From Cycas panzhihuaensis (Eukaryota; Cycadophyta): 64,000 nt of DNA. Positions 12,612-23,745 of this stretch are shown piece after piece. The notes under the pieces are model-generated. The model saw nothing but the letters and a program-made list of their open reading frames with translations, did no database searches and was not told where the DNA came from. Location of the stretch: assembly GCA_023213395.1 (NCBI GenBank), contig CM041465.1, positions 42,477,741-42,541,740 of the forward strand, read 5' to 3'. The translations under genes were made by a program, and so were the position numbers. Every line of letters starts with the position of its first letter. Positions within the stretch are counted from its first letter, which is position 1.

Positions 12612-13490
12612 TATAATTACTAAAATATATTGATTATTAATGGGAAAAACATATGAAGAGTAATATGTAGAAAGTGCCTGGGTGTATATGGACTGCTAGA
12701 CATCCATCCACTATCAACGATTATAGTGCCCAATGCCCTTTGCTATTCTAATATTATCTCTATATATGCTAGAGTGGCAAGAAAATATAGGGAATAGGGT
12801 TGTTAGAAAATATAGAATGACTCTCTATATATTAAAATATGGTGAGGCAGACTATAGGTGAGCCTGATTGTATGGTCTAATCGATAATGTATGTAAACAA
12901 GCGAGTAGGTAATGATGCAAATATGGTGATCTTTGCAGTGTCAATCAGACTTCCAAACCTTAGACAAATACAAATATAGACTCTTGCACACTTTAAGATA
13001 GAAACATTATTTCCTTTTTTAATGCACTCTAGATAATAATCTGAACACTCACTTTATTGTTAATATTTTGCGAGGTGAATTAGAAATATGTTATGCCACT
13101 GGTGTATAACATGTTGATTACCTAGCGACATTGATTTTACAAGTGCAACGTAGGTTCTTATTATTAATCTTGGTGTGTGATTATCATTATCTGATATATA
13201 AATGCATACACTCTATTTTCTTTCACACCTAATGTATATACAAAAGGAGGTTACCCACATAGAGTTACTAGTGGTACTTAGTTAATACATTTGCTTCTCC
13301 TTGTTAATTATATCTTTGCATATAATATGTATCTACTTTTGCTTAATACATTAGTTCTATTGATCCTTGGGGTGAGGATGAACTTATACGATGAATGCAT
13401 GGTTCAATTTATAGTAGCATTGGAGTTGTATATATTTGCATATTAGTAATTTAATGTTATAATAGGCAATAATGCTTATGACTCATGGCC
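12610..13490. other. Unassigned sequence between two microsatellites
   Basis: AT-rich, no coding frame or repeat ends seen. Flanked by TA arrays on both sides. Confidence 0.35.
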
Positions 13491-13491
13491 A

Positions 13492-13973
<482 letters not shown>

Positions 13974-13987
13974 GTTTATTTTCTTTA

Positions 13988-13992
13988 ATTAC
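13988..13992. other. Target site duplication ATTAC (left)
   Basis: The five bases ATTAC immediately before the 5' LTR recur immediately after the 3' LTR at 24818-24822, as expected for copia integration. Confidence 0.9.
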
Positions 13993-14427
13993 TGTTAGAA
14001 TGTTAATGTAATCTTTTAAAGTTCATATTTTAGTCACATGTCTAAATGTATATTTAAGTTATCCTAATGTTCAAACTTTAATGTTTATTAATTAACTTAT
14101 GTGAAAGGTGGTTGAAATGCGGAATTGCATTTCAACGAACCTTTCGTTATATAAATTCATCTCCTAGATTCAAGGAGTGGGTTCCATGAATCTAAGAGGG
14201 CTGTCTGTATGCCTTTTCAAAGGCTGCTTTAGGTGTTAGGTGGTTTACATATTTGTTTTTATGTTTACAACAATGCTTAATAAAATTAGAACTTTAGGAA
14301 GTGGTTTTTCTTCCCCAGAAGGGGTTTTCCACCTGTCAATCTATGTATATGTGTAGTGTTATCTTGTTACCTATGATTGCATATTTTATAATTATGTGAT
14401 TACATTGTGCATGTGCCTATTCTCACA
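13993..14427 (+). repeat. Element 1 5' LTR
   Basis: Begins TGTTAGAATG and ends TCTCACA. It matches 24385-24817 throughout. LTRs hold the promoter and polyadenylation signals; AATAAAATTAG at about 14279 is a candidate polyadenylation signal. Confidence 0.95.
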
Positions 14428-14439
14428 TGGTATCAGAGC
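14428..14439 (+). promoter_or_regulatory. Element 1 primer-binding site
   Basis: TGGTATCAGAGC follows the LTR's terminal CA directly. It matches the complement of the plant initiator methionine tRNA 3' region used by most plant copia elements. Confidence 0.92.
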
Positions 14440-14851
14440 ATCCATACAATGTGTCTACAAGATGACCACGAATGTAACATTATAGGGATATGCTTCTTTG
14501 ACCCAACTTGCATTTTTGCTAGATTGAAGGTATTAGAAAGATACTCTAGCCTTCCTATTAGAATCTTGGAGAAACTATATATAACACTTCCTGAACAAAG
14601 GAAATTTCAAGCAGAAGCAAACCAATACTAACCATTTTTAATGAATTACAACCATCATCAATGAGATGCCCTCTATATTCCATTTCATCATATACTGGTC
14701 AAAAGTGTTGCATTCAATTCTTGCCAGACCACATGCAGAGTCTCCTAATCAAAACTGGTAGTAGTGATCTGGCTGCTAAGGTACATTTGACGAAGCTAAA
14801 GCAACTTCAGCTTCCTTCCCAGTTATTTACTATGTTGAGCCTACAGGTCTT
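14440..14851. other. Element 1 leader, first part
   Basis: Between the primer site and the PRAF fragment. Short plus frames (14407-14631, 14661-14864) have no recognisable product. The sequence has similar base composition to the captured fragment and might be further captured material, but I cannot identify it. Confidence 0.4.
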
Positions 14852-15349
14852 TAGTACCATCTGAAAATGACATGAGAGTTATGTATACACCAGGTTCATC
14901 CTGCTCGATCCACTCTGTTTTTGCTTCATGTCTATTCTCCATAGTAGTAAGCACAAGCCTTGAATCATTCTCAGAAGTTTGGGAAGTCTTAGACTCCATT
15001 CCATCATCATGAGGAGATTTTATCTCTTGCAGCTCCAAAGCTCATCGATTTGCAGTCAGAGAGCTATTATGCAAATAATATATGGTTGGAGGTTGTACAC
15101 CATTTAAGGATGCCTCACTGGTAATCTTTCTTCCATATCCTTCAGCTAGGCAATCAAGGATTTGCTAACCTCCTTCACAGCTTTACACTCGGTAGACTCT
15201 TCTCCAGCCAAAGAGATTGCTGCTTGTACCTGCTTTGCTATCTGTTATAACTCTGCCTCTTACTGTATGCACCGTTGTCTCAGACTATCAAGAAGGCGCA
15301 GTCGTTCCAAAACATTGTCATCATCGACGTCTCCATAACAACCTGCAAC
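14852..15349 (-). pseudogene. Captured PRAF-type (RCC1/FYVE/BRX) gene fragment
   Basis: The minus strand encodes the C-terminal part of a plant RCC1-FYVE-BRX protein. A BRX_N-like coiled coil contains AISLAGEESTECKAVKEV and SLIA*LKDMEERLP (about 15115-15250), a linker follows, and then the BRX core EWIEQDEPGVYITL (about 14880-14930), which breaks off after DGTKDL at about 14855. A TTTTTCTCAG intron acceptor stands immediately upstream of the first codon at 15349, so genomic DNA rather than spliced mRNA was probably captured. There are a few TAG/TAA stops and one frameshift near 15110. It lies antisense within the copia leader. Family identity comes from remembered PRAF sequences and is strong; the capture mechanism is inferred. 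Confidence 0.8.
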
Positions 15350-15530
15350 CTGAGAAAAATTGAAAGAGCACTGCCACCATGGAGATAATCAGGTAGGTAG
15401 GGTTTCTTTCACCCTTACCCCCCTCGAACCCCAATACATTTTCCAATTCAATTTTGTTTTCTAAAAACTAACAACTTCGTCGGGTCTGTCCGTCAGTTTA
15501 AGTTTAGGTTTTTTTATTTTTTCCTTTTTA
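15350..15530. other. Probable intron remnant of the captured gene
   Basis: In minus sense this precedes the TTTTTCTCAG acceptor and includes a pyrimidine-rich stretch. It shows no coding signal. The far end of the captured segment cannot be placed. Confidence 0.4.
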
Positions 15531-15700
15531 ATTTTGATTTAAATAAAACATTATCTCCTCCTTTTATCATACTTTGATTTAAATAAAACCTAACCCCCCG
15601 TCCCCTTTAGCAAATTTTGATTTAAATGAAACATAATCCCCCCCCCTCCTTTATTATATTTTGATTTAAATAAATCACATAACCCCTTATTACATTAAAA
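15531..15700. repeat. Four-copy tandem repeat with C runs (about 42 bp)
   Basis: The core TTTGATTTAAATAAAAC recurs at 15533, 15573, 15616 and 15660, separated by C-rich linkers such as CCTAACCCCCCGTCCCC. It lies in the element 1 leader. C-rich blocks continue more loosely to about 15900. Confidence 0.8.
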
Positions 15701-16171
15701 TACAAACTCCCATTTACCTTATAAACTCTCATTTATAAATCAAAATCTATATCTCCCCCCTTTTTCAATTAACCTTTAGTACTTAAAATTAACATTTCTT
15801 TAATCTATGACATTTAATTAATCATTACAAAATTCTTCCCCCCCTTATATAGTATCACATTTATTTATAAAATTAAAATAAACTATCCCCCCCAACTAAT
15901 ATCTTCTATTTGTTTATATGTCATATATAAGGTATATATAATCTTTAAAACACTCATTATAAGATTATATATATATACCTTTCTCAATTTTTAGCTAAAA
16001 TCAAATATAGCATCTATTCTTATTAGTTTAATATCTGATACATGGATTATTAAAACTCTATGATATTAAATTTAATACCTTTTAATTTACATTTGTATAC
16101 CTTCTTTTCTTTCAAAATAAAGCTTAATTATTTAAGGATAATTAATATTTTTATAAATATCTTGAAAATTA
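15701..16171. other. Element 1 leader, AT-rich part
   Basis: AT-rich with occasional CCCCCC tracts; no coding frame. It ends where the 99-bp flanking duplication begins. Confidence 0.4.
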
Positions 16172-16270
16172 GTTTGATATCTACAAAATTATTGCCATCT
16201 TAAAGCATCCAACTAAATCAATTGCAATATATAATTAAGTGCTTTAATTTCATACTCTTAGAATTTAAAT
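16172..16270 (+). repeat. 99-bp flanking duplication, left copy
   Basis: Runs from GTTTGATATCTAC to GAATTTAAAT and ends three bases before the nested element. It matches 19661-19759 at 96 of 99 positions, counted by eye. Normal target duplications of such elements are about 5 bp. Confidence 0.92.
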
Positions 16271-16273
16271 TGC

Positions 16274-16553
16274 TATTGGGTGTAATACTCAATTCCATTA
16301 GTCCTATATAAACTCTCTATATCTTTTGTATTCTATATTAGAGTTGTGGGCCACCTTGATATGTGTGCCACCTCTAAGTAGTCCAATAGGGTCCTCTCTC
16401 TAGTGGTGAGGTTGTACTATAAGTATGTACTCTTATTTGTTCATAATTGAGTTTTGGCAAATTCTCTAATATGGTGTCTGTTTTGTACATACTTCATCTT
16501 TTTGTTGCTCACCATTAGGGTTTGATATGCTTGTTACATTACTAATCCTAACA
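16274..16553 (+). repeat. Nested element 5' LTR
   Basis: Begins TATTGGGTGTAATACTC (TG decayed to TA) and ends CCTAACA. 280 bp, aligned without gaps to 19381-19660. Confidence 0.92.
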
Positions 16554-16567
16554 TGGTATTAGAGCCC
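16554..16567 (+). promoter_or_regulatory. Nested element primer-binding site
   Basis: TGGTATTAGAGCCC, one C-to-T change from the usual methionine tRNA complement. Confidence 0.85.
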
Positions 16568-17194
16568 AAGGTTTAATCCTTGGAGGCATTTCTTGCAAAT
16601 CCTAGTATATGTCATTCATGTTTTTGAGCTTTCAAGCCTTGTAAATTTTTTTGATGTGCCTGTTTCGTAACTTTGTCAAGTTGAAGATCATTTCAAGTTA
16701 TATATGATGCATATTTTGTTATGGGACTGTTATCAAGTTTTGAAGGGCTATTTTGATGATCATGAGAGGCTATTTTCAAGCTTATTTTGAAGTTTTGTAG
16801 CTGTTTGAAGCCTGTTGATGCTGCTTAAGTGGACTTTTTCTCTACATGTGGCTCCACAATAATATTGCATGTAGGTGAAAGTCCACCAAATTCTTTGTGC
16901 AGATCCAATTCTTGTTTAATTGCTTCCTTCGCATGTCAGTGGACAGAGTGTTGCAGGAACTATTAACAGTACTTGAGAGAGTGCTTCTCGCTATCCAGAA
17001 GCTAGAAGAGACTCCATTTTTAAAAGATTAGTAGATTTATAGGTTATACATATATTTTTTGTTGATATATACTTTCCTTATACTCAAAAATCTGTATTCA
17101 AGGCCTTCAAATCTGGCATATATTCTTATGTAGTTTTCAAAAAAAAAAAAAAAAAAAGGAAAAAAAAAAACTGCCATGTGTTGGGCTTTGTCTG

Positions 17195-17860
17195 TTGTCA
17201 ATAACCACTCGTAGACTCCCCATCACAAGGTTCTTGAGATATGACAGAAGTTGTTAATAGCTGCATTCCTACAAAAGATAATCTTGTTGACTAAGGAAAG
17301 AGCCTCTGCTTGCATTGCGATGACTATTAGAAGATTGGAAATGGCGCATTCATCTGAATCAGATTTCTACATGATCTCTGACACTATTTTTGAAGTGTCC
17401 ACTTCTCTTAGAGCCTCGCAACTTATATAGGCACATAATCTACTGTTAGATTTGAACCATGGTACTTCCAAGACTAGGTTTTGAATGGCGACATCTTCTT
17501 CTTTTCTTTGGATGGGATTTATGTTTTTGAGGTGCCTTCGCATCCTCGCTCAAAGGGCACCTTTCTATTGGCAAATACCCTCCAGAGCTGCCCTCATCTC
17601 GGCTCTTCCTAAACAGATATCTGTGAGATCAGCCATTACCCTGACGTTTCTAATTAATGGCGACTTCAAGTTCATGATGTGACATTCATCGACATGGGCC
17701 AAACCCTGCAGGCTATCTACAACATTAACCTTGGCTTTGGACCATTAACCTTGAATGATGTATGAAATCTCATCCATGGCGACGCAGACCAGATAACTCG
17801 AAGCTCTGCAATCATCCTCCAAATTACTGGTGATGAACCTACAATCTCACTTCATGGTGG
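17195..17860 (-). pseudogene. Coding-like antisense stretch of unknown origin
   Basis: One minus-strand frame runs about 220 codons with only five stops in a relatively GC-rich part of the nested element. It reads like a real protein (AKVNVVDSLQGLAHVDECHI, RAEMRAALEGI, LLIVIAMQAEALSLVNKI). I do not recognise the family. A short plus-strand frame at 17485-17682 overlaps it and I judge that one the shadow. It may be another captured gene piece. Confidence 0.35.
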
Positions 17861-18541
17861 CTCATGACCTGCTTCATCCATGGCGGTCGGCCCTCTAACA
17901 GACCTGCACAACTATGGCGGTAATATTTTTTGATGACGATGAACAAACCCTGCTTAGGGTTAATAATCTTTTGTTATTCGACATGGGTGGACGTGATTTT
18001 ATTATCAAAGGATTCATATTTTTTTTTCGATTAGAAAACTAAATTTAATTAAATTATAAAATCTTTTCGGATCCGTCTAACCCCTTATCTCTTTAGCCCT
18101 AGTCACATGGTGGGCTTATATGACCAACTACCAGCTTATGAAGGGGGCTAGTCCCAATTTCATCATTTTTAACATTATTAAAGAGTACTTGTCATCTTTT
18201 TTACTGTATCTTGAGATTAGGAGGTCTGATTTCAATTCTGTCTATTGTGTTGGATCCGTAACAGAGAGACCTTTCATTTGACATGTCATTTGACATATTT
18301 TGGAGCTGTTTTCATGGAGATTTTAAAGTTCAAAGTTATAAGTTCCTATTTATCTTCATTTTTTCTCAGTTTCTTCAGGTACATATTATATTTTCAAGGC
18401 TTCTTGATGTAATGTATCCCGAATGGGGGGGATGACATGTACTATGGACTTCTTTTTAGCTCTTGAAGAACCCATTGTTATCATATTGTACTTCATCTAT
18501 GAGAGAGAGTCACATGTGCTACACAAGTCACATATTATTTT

Positions 18542-18672
18542 TTAGTCATGTAAAAATTTCTAATGCTGGTTATTTTTGCCCATGGTGGCAAGTTCTTGTG
18601 ATGAGGCATCATGTAAAAATTTCTAATGTTGGTTATTTTTGCCCATGGTGGCAAGTTGTTAGCCTAATGAGG
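18542..18672 (+). repeat. Tandem duplication of about 65 bp
   Basis: Two adjacent copies share AAAAATTTCTAATGYTGG and TTATTTTTGCCCATGGTGGC (about 18550-18600 and 18614-18665), inside the nested element. Confidence 0.8.
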
Positions 18673-18815
18673 CATCTTTTTAGCCCATGTGGCATGTTTG
18701 AGTCTATAGTGCCATTGTATTTCTGGCCATTAGATGCTGAAGAAGTGCTAGTCCTATTGAGCAAGAGGTAGGACAAACTTTTAGAAGTTACTCTTGCCTG
18801 CCATGTGCTATTTAC

Positions 18816-19325
18816 CATGTGCTTTATATATATATATATATTTTCCTGCTTGCACTCCCATATGAGCAAGGGGCGGGACCTTATACAACTACTCTTTCCA
18901 TCTCTTGATTGATCCACGTATACAAAGGGAGTTCCTACCCAACTGGCGGTTACAGCAACTGATAACCCATGCATTCCGGTAGATAGACTCCACTTCATAT
19001 GGACTTCAGTAGCTTTCTTATTCAATGTAGCAACATTTATGATCCAGCAGACTTTTGGAGACTCCTGCCATGTTCCATGTGCCATGTGTTTCTTATATAT
19101 ATTTTTTCCTTCTTGCACTCCCATATGAGCAAGGGGTGGGACCTTATATAGCTACTCTTGCTAGCTCTTGATTGCTCCACGTATACAAAGGGAGTTCCTA
19201 CCCAACTGGCAGTTGCAGCGGCTGATAACCCATGCATTCCAGTAGATGGACTCTACTTCATATGGACTTTAGTAGCTTTCTTATTCAGTGTAGCAGCAGT
19301 TATGATCTAGCAGCCTTTTGGAGAC
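18816..19325 (+). repeat. 263-bp tandem duplication inside the nested element
   Basis: Two copies with a 263-bp period, anchored by TGCACTCCCATATGAGCAAG at 18851 and 19114 and by GAGAC at 19058 and 19321. They include CCACGTATACAAAGGGAGTT. Minus-strand frames across them (18633-19124, 19037-19237) are products of the duplication and resemble no known protein. Confidence 0.9.
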
Positions 19326-19380
19326 TTGAGCTTATCATTGAAGTGATGACATTTATGTAAGTGACTATTACAGGAGGGAA

Positions 19381-19660
19381 TGTTGGGTGTAATACTCAAT
19401 TCCATTAGCCCTATGTAAACTCTCTCTATCTTTTGTATTCTATATTAGAGTTGTGGGCCACCTTGATATGTGTACCACCTCTAAGTAGTCTAATGGGGTT
19501 CTCTCTCTAGTGGTGAGGCTGTACTATAAGTATGTACTCTTATTTGTTCATAATTGAGTTTTGGCCAATTCTCCAACATGGTGTCTATTTTGTACATACT
19601 TCATCTTTTTGTTGCTCACTATTAGGGTTTGATATGCTTGTTACATTACTAATCCTAATA
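19381..19660 (+). repeat. Nested element 3' LTR
   Basis: Begins TGTTGGGTGTAATACTC after a purine tract and ends CCTAATA (CA decayed to TA). Confidence 0.92.
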
Positions 19661-19759
19661 GTTTGATATCTACAAAATTATTGCCATCTTAAAGCATCTA
19701 ACTAAATCAATTGCAATATATAATTAAGTTCTTTAATTTCATACTCTTGGAATTTAAAT
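19661..19759 (+). repeat. 99-bp flanking duplication, right copy
   Basis: Starts at the first base after the nested 3' LTR and matches 16172-16270 in direct orientation. Confidence 0.92.
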
Positions 19760-20104
19760 TTTTTTTAGCTAACATTTATTTTTAAAGGGAATTTTTTATT
19801 AGAACTGTTTTAATCAAGGGGGATTTTTTCATTTCTTTAAGGAGTAAGGACAATTAATTATCAAAGGGGTACTATTTCTCAAAGAGAACTATTTATCAAA
19901 AGGGACTGCTTAAGGCAATGTTTTAAGAAGTTGATTGTTTATTCATCTATCTATAAACATATGATTTTTTTCTTAAATATAACTAATGCATACTAGAATA
20001 CCTTCTTGAATTATATCCGTTAACATGATTAATACTTTTACTAAGTGATTATTTTTCCAATCACCTTCATAACTCTTCAATCTACAATCAAACCTCAACA
20101 CTCC

Positions 20105-21085
20105 TAATATGGCATTAATGCTAGGGACAATCACCTGCATTCTAATTTTAGTATTAACTGGCTCAAACTATGCCGACTGGAGGAATCGCATATCCTATCG
20201 GCTCAAACAGTAAAAGATATGGTGATATGTGATGGGTGAATTTCAAAAACCAAAATCAGATGCTATAGAGAGTTATATAGTATATCTGATGAACTCAGAT
20301 GCGTCTTATGCACCATATTAAACTCACTCTCACCAGAAATCAGTCGGTAGTTTTTTGAAATAGATGACTTAGCCACTGTTTAGAAAACCTTGCAAGAAAA
20401 ATATGACAAGGTAGATACACATCAAGTGGCTATCCTAGAACAGTAATTGTATAACCTCACTTTTGATAAATTTTCTAATGTTGAGGATTTTTTAACTAAA
20501 ATTTAATTAATTAATAAAGATCTAGATAACTGCATTAAGTTTAAAACCAAAGAAGGTGATGTTGAAAAAATAACTACACATGCTAGAGATGATGATACAC
20601 TCGTACGTCTTACAGTAAACAAACTACCAAAATACTTTAATCTCTATAAAATTGCCAAACAACAAGCTGGCAACCCACCTATAACATTCAATTAGTTGAT
20701 AAACTAATTGATTGAACGTCAAATAATGTTAATTCAAATAGGCACATTAAAAGATCCTTCACAGGTTTTGTTTTCAAAAACTAAGCCATAATTTAAAAAT
20801 AAACAATAGAACAATTTTTATAGTAATCCAAAGTTTTAGAAACCTCATAGAGGTTCACTGTCTAATTCACAAAATAATGTTAAATATTTTGGTCCAACTA
20901 AACACCAGAATACTTCTAATCAATTCTTTCATAATAGGAACAACGCAATTCCTTCTTAGAACACTAGTTATGCCTATTGTTATAAAAGAGGCCACACTAT
21001 TGATGTCTATAGAAGTAGAATAGCTTCGGAAGCATGGAAAGCTTCCAAGGGATTGCAAAATAAACCTCAATCCCATTCTCAATTA
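20105..21085 (+). pseudogene. Element 1 gag, broken
   Basis: An interrupted plus frame begins with a copia Gag N-terminus (LTGSNYADWRNRISYRL near 20155). It passes helical core pieces (QEKYDKVDTHQVAILEQ, LTVNKLPKYFNLYKIA) to a zinc knuckle at 20969-21010, YAYCYKRGHTIDVY, where the first and last Cys are both Tyr. Stops are mostly TAG/TAA in place of Gln or Trp. It would form the particle shell. The intact start codon could not be identified. Confidence 0.8.
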
Positions 21086-21164
21086 TGACCCCAAAATCAT
21101 CAATCTCATAATCGCTCTTTAGCAACAACAACTTCTGCGTTTGTTACCCCTTCAAATAAACCAT

Positions 21165-22530
21165 CACAATGGATCCTTGACTCTAGTGCGTCCCATCATA
21201 TGACTGGACACCAGAAAAATTTAACCACTTATCAATCTAATACAAACTCTTAAGAAGAGATTTCTTTCAGAAGTGGTAATTAACTTAAAGTCAAAGGATC
21301 AGGTGATGTTATCTTAAAAGATGGTTTAATAAAGGACGTCTTTTAGATACCTGGTTTGTTACCAAACCTACTCTTTGTCTATCAAATCTGCTAGAAAGAC
21401 CTTGTCGTCGAATTCTGGAAAAATAAATTTATTATTAAGGAACCATTAAACAAATTCAGACGTATTGCCTCAAGACCTGTTGCTCATAACATAGGTCTTT
21501 ATAGTCTAACAAGTCTTCAAAATAACAAAACAAAATCTTTTAGTGCCTTTATTGCTAAATCTGACTTAGTCATTAAACTTTGGCATGTAAGATTTGGCCA
21601 TACAAGTTATGGCAAATTGTAATATTTAAAGAAACATGAAATAGTTCATGGTCTACTACCCTTAAACACTATTTATGGTGTTTGTGAAGCCTGTGTGATA
21701 TGTAAACAACACATAGATCCATTTCCACATAAAACTCAATTCAGAGCAACTACTCCACTTGAACTTATCAACTCTGACATATGTGGACCCTTTCACGTAA
21801 CATCATACTCAGGTTCTTATTATTTTGTTACATTTATAGATGATTATTCAAGAAAATGTTGGGTTTACATGCTCAAAACACGTAGTCAAGTGTTTGATAT
21901 TTTTGTTGAATATAAAACATTAGTTGAAAATTAATCAAATTCAAAAATCAAAATATTTCGATCTGATAATGCTAAGGAATATTTAACTGGAAAATTCACT
22001 TATTTCTGCAAATCACATGGAATTCGGTTCCAATATTCTGTTGCATATACACATAAATAAAACGATGTTATTAAACACAAAAACTGTACTCTAGTTGAGA
22101 TTACTCGTTGCATGTTACATGTAAAGAATCTAGATTTAAAATTATAGGCATAAGTAATTAAATGCTCTAACTATTTATTAAATCGTTTACCTAGTAAATG
22201 TCTATAGAATGTTACTCTAGAACAAAAATGGTCTAGAAGAACACCATCTGTCAATCATTTATGAATCTTTGGCAGTATTGCGTGGGGACACATCCCTCAT
22301 GAAAAACGTAAAAAATTAGACCAAAAAAGTAAAAAATACATCTTCGTTGGATACAACGAAGAGAGTAAAGCTTATAGACTCTTAGATCTAGTCACACATC
22401 AAATTTCTATTTTGCGTGATGTAATATTTGATGAAGAAGGATCTTCTTCAACATCTACTTATGTAGAACTTCTTGTTGAATGTTTGTTAACCAATACGTA
22501 TTTGGTTGACCCTTCTGATAAACAAGCTGA
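21165..22530 (+). pseudogene. Element 1 protease and integrase, broken
   Basis: Protease: WILDSSASHHMTG at about 21172 (catalytic DSG changed to DSS). Integrase: the zinc region LWHVRFGH ... CEACVICK (21580-21705); first catalytic Asp in INSDICGPF (21771); second in FRSDNAKEY (21958). The expected Glu is Lys in NDVIKHKN (about 22065). The C-terminal signature KYIFVGYNEESKAYRLLD is at about 22340. Multiple stops interrupt. The integrase would join the element's cDNA to chromosomal DNA; loss of the Glu alone would abolish this. Confidence 0.88.
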
Positions 22531-22764
22531 TTCATAAGTTATAGAATCTTTATCAACTCAAGTCCAAAATTGGACTCTATCCGAATCCACTGAAACAGAT
22601 CCTTCCCTTCAGGCTAGTTCATCAAATCAACCTACATCTTCAGATACAGATACTCACAAGCAACCTGTTTGGGCAACAAAAATGCTTGTTGATACTGGAT
22701 CTGATATAGGTAATCCTACCGATACCAAACACACACGTGTACAAAAACTACATGTTAATTTTGC

Positions 22765-23745
22765 CTTAATGGCAAAAATAATGGACAACAATGATCCTAA
22801 AACATTTAAACAAGCTAGCAACAATCCTGTATGGCAGGATGCTATGTAAACTGAATTTGATGCCTTACTTAAAAATTTAACTTGGGATCTTATTCATCTC
22901 CCACCTGGGAAAAATGTCGTCGACTGTAAATGGGTCTATAGGACAAAATATAACTCAACATGAATAGTTAAAAAATATAAAACTCGCCTTATTACAAAAG
23001 GATTTTATCAAATAGATGGCATTGATTATAATGAAACCTTTGCCCTTATTGTAAAGATGAACACAATCAAAACAATTATTGCTCTTGCAGCCAAGTTTGG
23101 TTGGGAAATCCATCAAATGGATGTTAAGAGTGCTTTCTTGAATGGTGATCTCAAAGAAGAGATCTATATGACTCAGCCACCTGGATTTATTGAAAATTCT
23201 AATTTAGTTTGCAAACTTAAAAAATCTATTTATGGTTTAAAACAAGCTCCTCGAGCTTGGTATACCAAAGTAGATGAGTATTTAATTCACATTGGATACA
23301 CTAGATGTATTAGTGATCCAAATCTTTATTTTAAAAGTGAAAATGAAAATTTTACTATTCTAATCCTTTATGTTGATGATATTATCATTACTGGATCATC
23401 AACTTATAATATTCATCATCTAAAATCTACTTTAATGAACAAATTTGAAATGACTGATTTAGGTCTATTACATTACTTTCTTGGTTTACAAGTTTATCAA
23501 AATCATTCAAATATAACAATATCTCAACCTAAGTATATTCTAGACTTAATTCAGCAGTTTAACATGGAAAATGCTAAACCCGTATCTAATCCGTTTCAAT
23601 TAAGAGTTAAGTTATCTACTGATTGTTCATCATCTTTATGTGATCCTACACTATATAGACAACTAATTGGTAGTCTTATCTATCTAACTCACACCTGCCC
23701 TGACATTTCTTATGCTGTCACTTTATGTTCCCGTTATATGCAATA
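22765..23745 (+). pseudogene. Element 1 reverse transcriptase
   Basis: The region opens near MAKIMDNNDPKTFKQA and continues through WDLIHLPPGKNVVDCKWVYR. It then enters an open 229-codon frame (23057-23746) containing MDVKSAFLNGDLKEEIYM, YGLKQAPRAWY and the intact catalytic box YVDD at 23369-23380. TAG ends the open part before the RNase H. This is the best preserved coding stretch in the element. It copies element RNA to DNA in the particle. Stops upstream (22848, 22962) make it non-functional. Confidence 0.9.

Larger units (their letters stand above)
16274..19660 (+). mobile_element. Nested non-autonomous LTR element (LARD-like)
   Basis: Two 280-bp LTRs (16274-16553 and 19381-19660) differ at about 16 sites by eye (5-6%). 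A primer site TGGTATTAGAGCCC follows the first at 16554-16567, and a purine tract AGGAGGGAA precedes the second at about 19372-19380. The interior (about 2.8 kb) encodes no Gag or Pol, so mobility would depend on enzymes from another element. It contains A-rich runs at 17140-17170, an antisense coding-like stretch and a 263-bp tandem duplication. The outermost LTR dinucleotides have decayed (TG to TA, CA to TA). Confidence 0.88.

Noticed and set aside
14407-14864. Plus-strand frames that might encode a small protein in the copia leader
   Set aside because: No recognisable motif; the first begins inside the LTR and the second overlaps the captured PRAF fragment, which is coding on the other strand.
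18633-19124. 163-codon minus-strand frame
   Set aside because: It runs through the 263-bp tandem duplication, repeats its own sequence and resembles no family.
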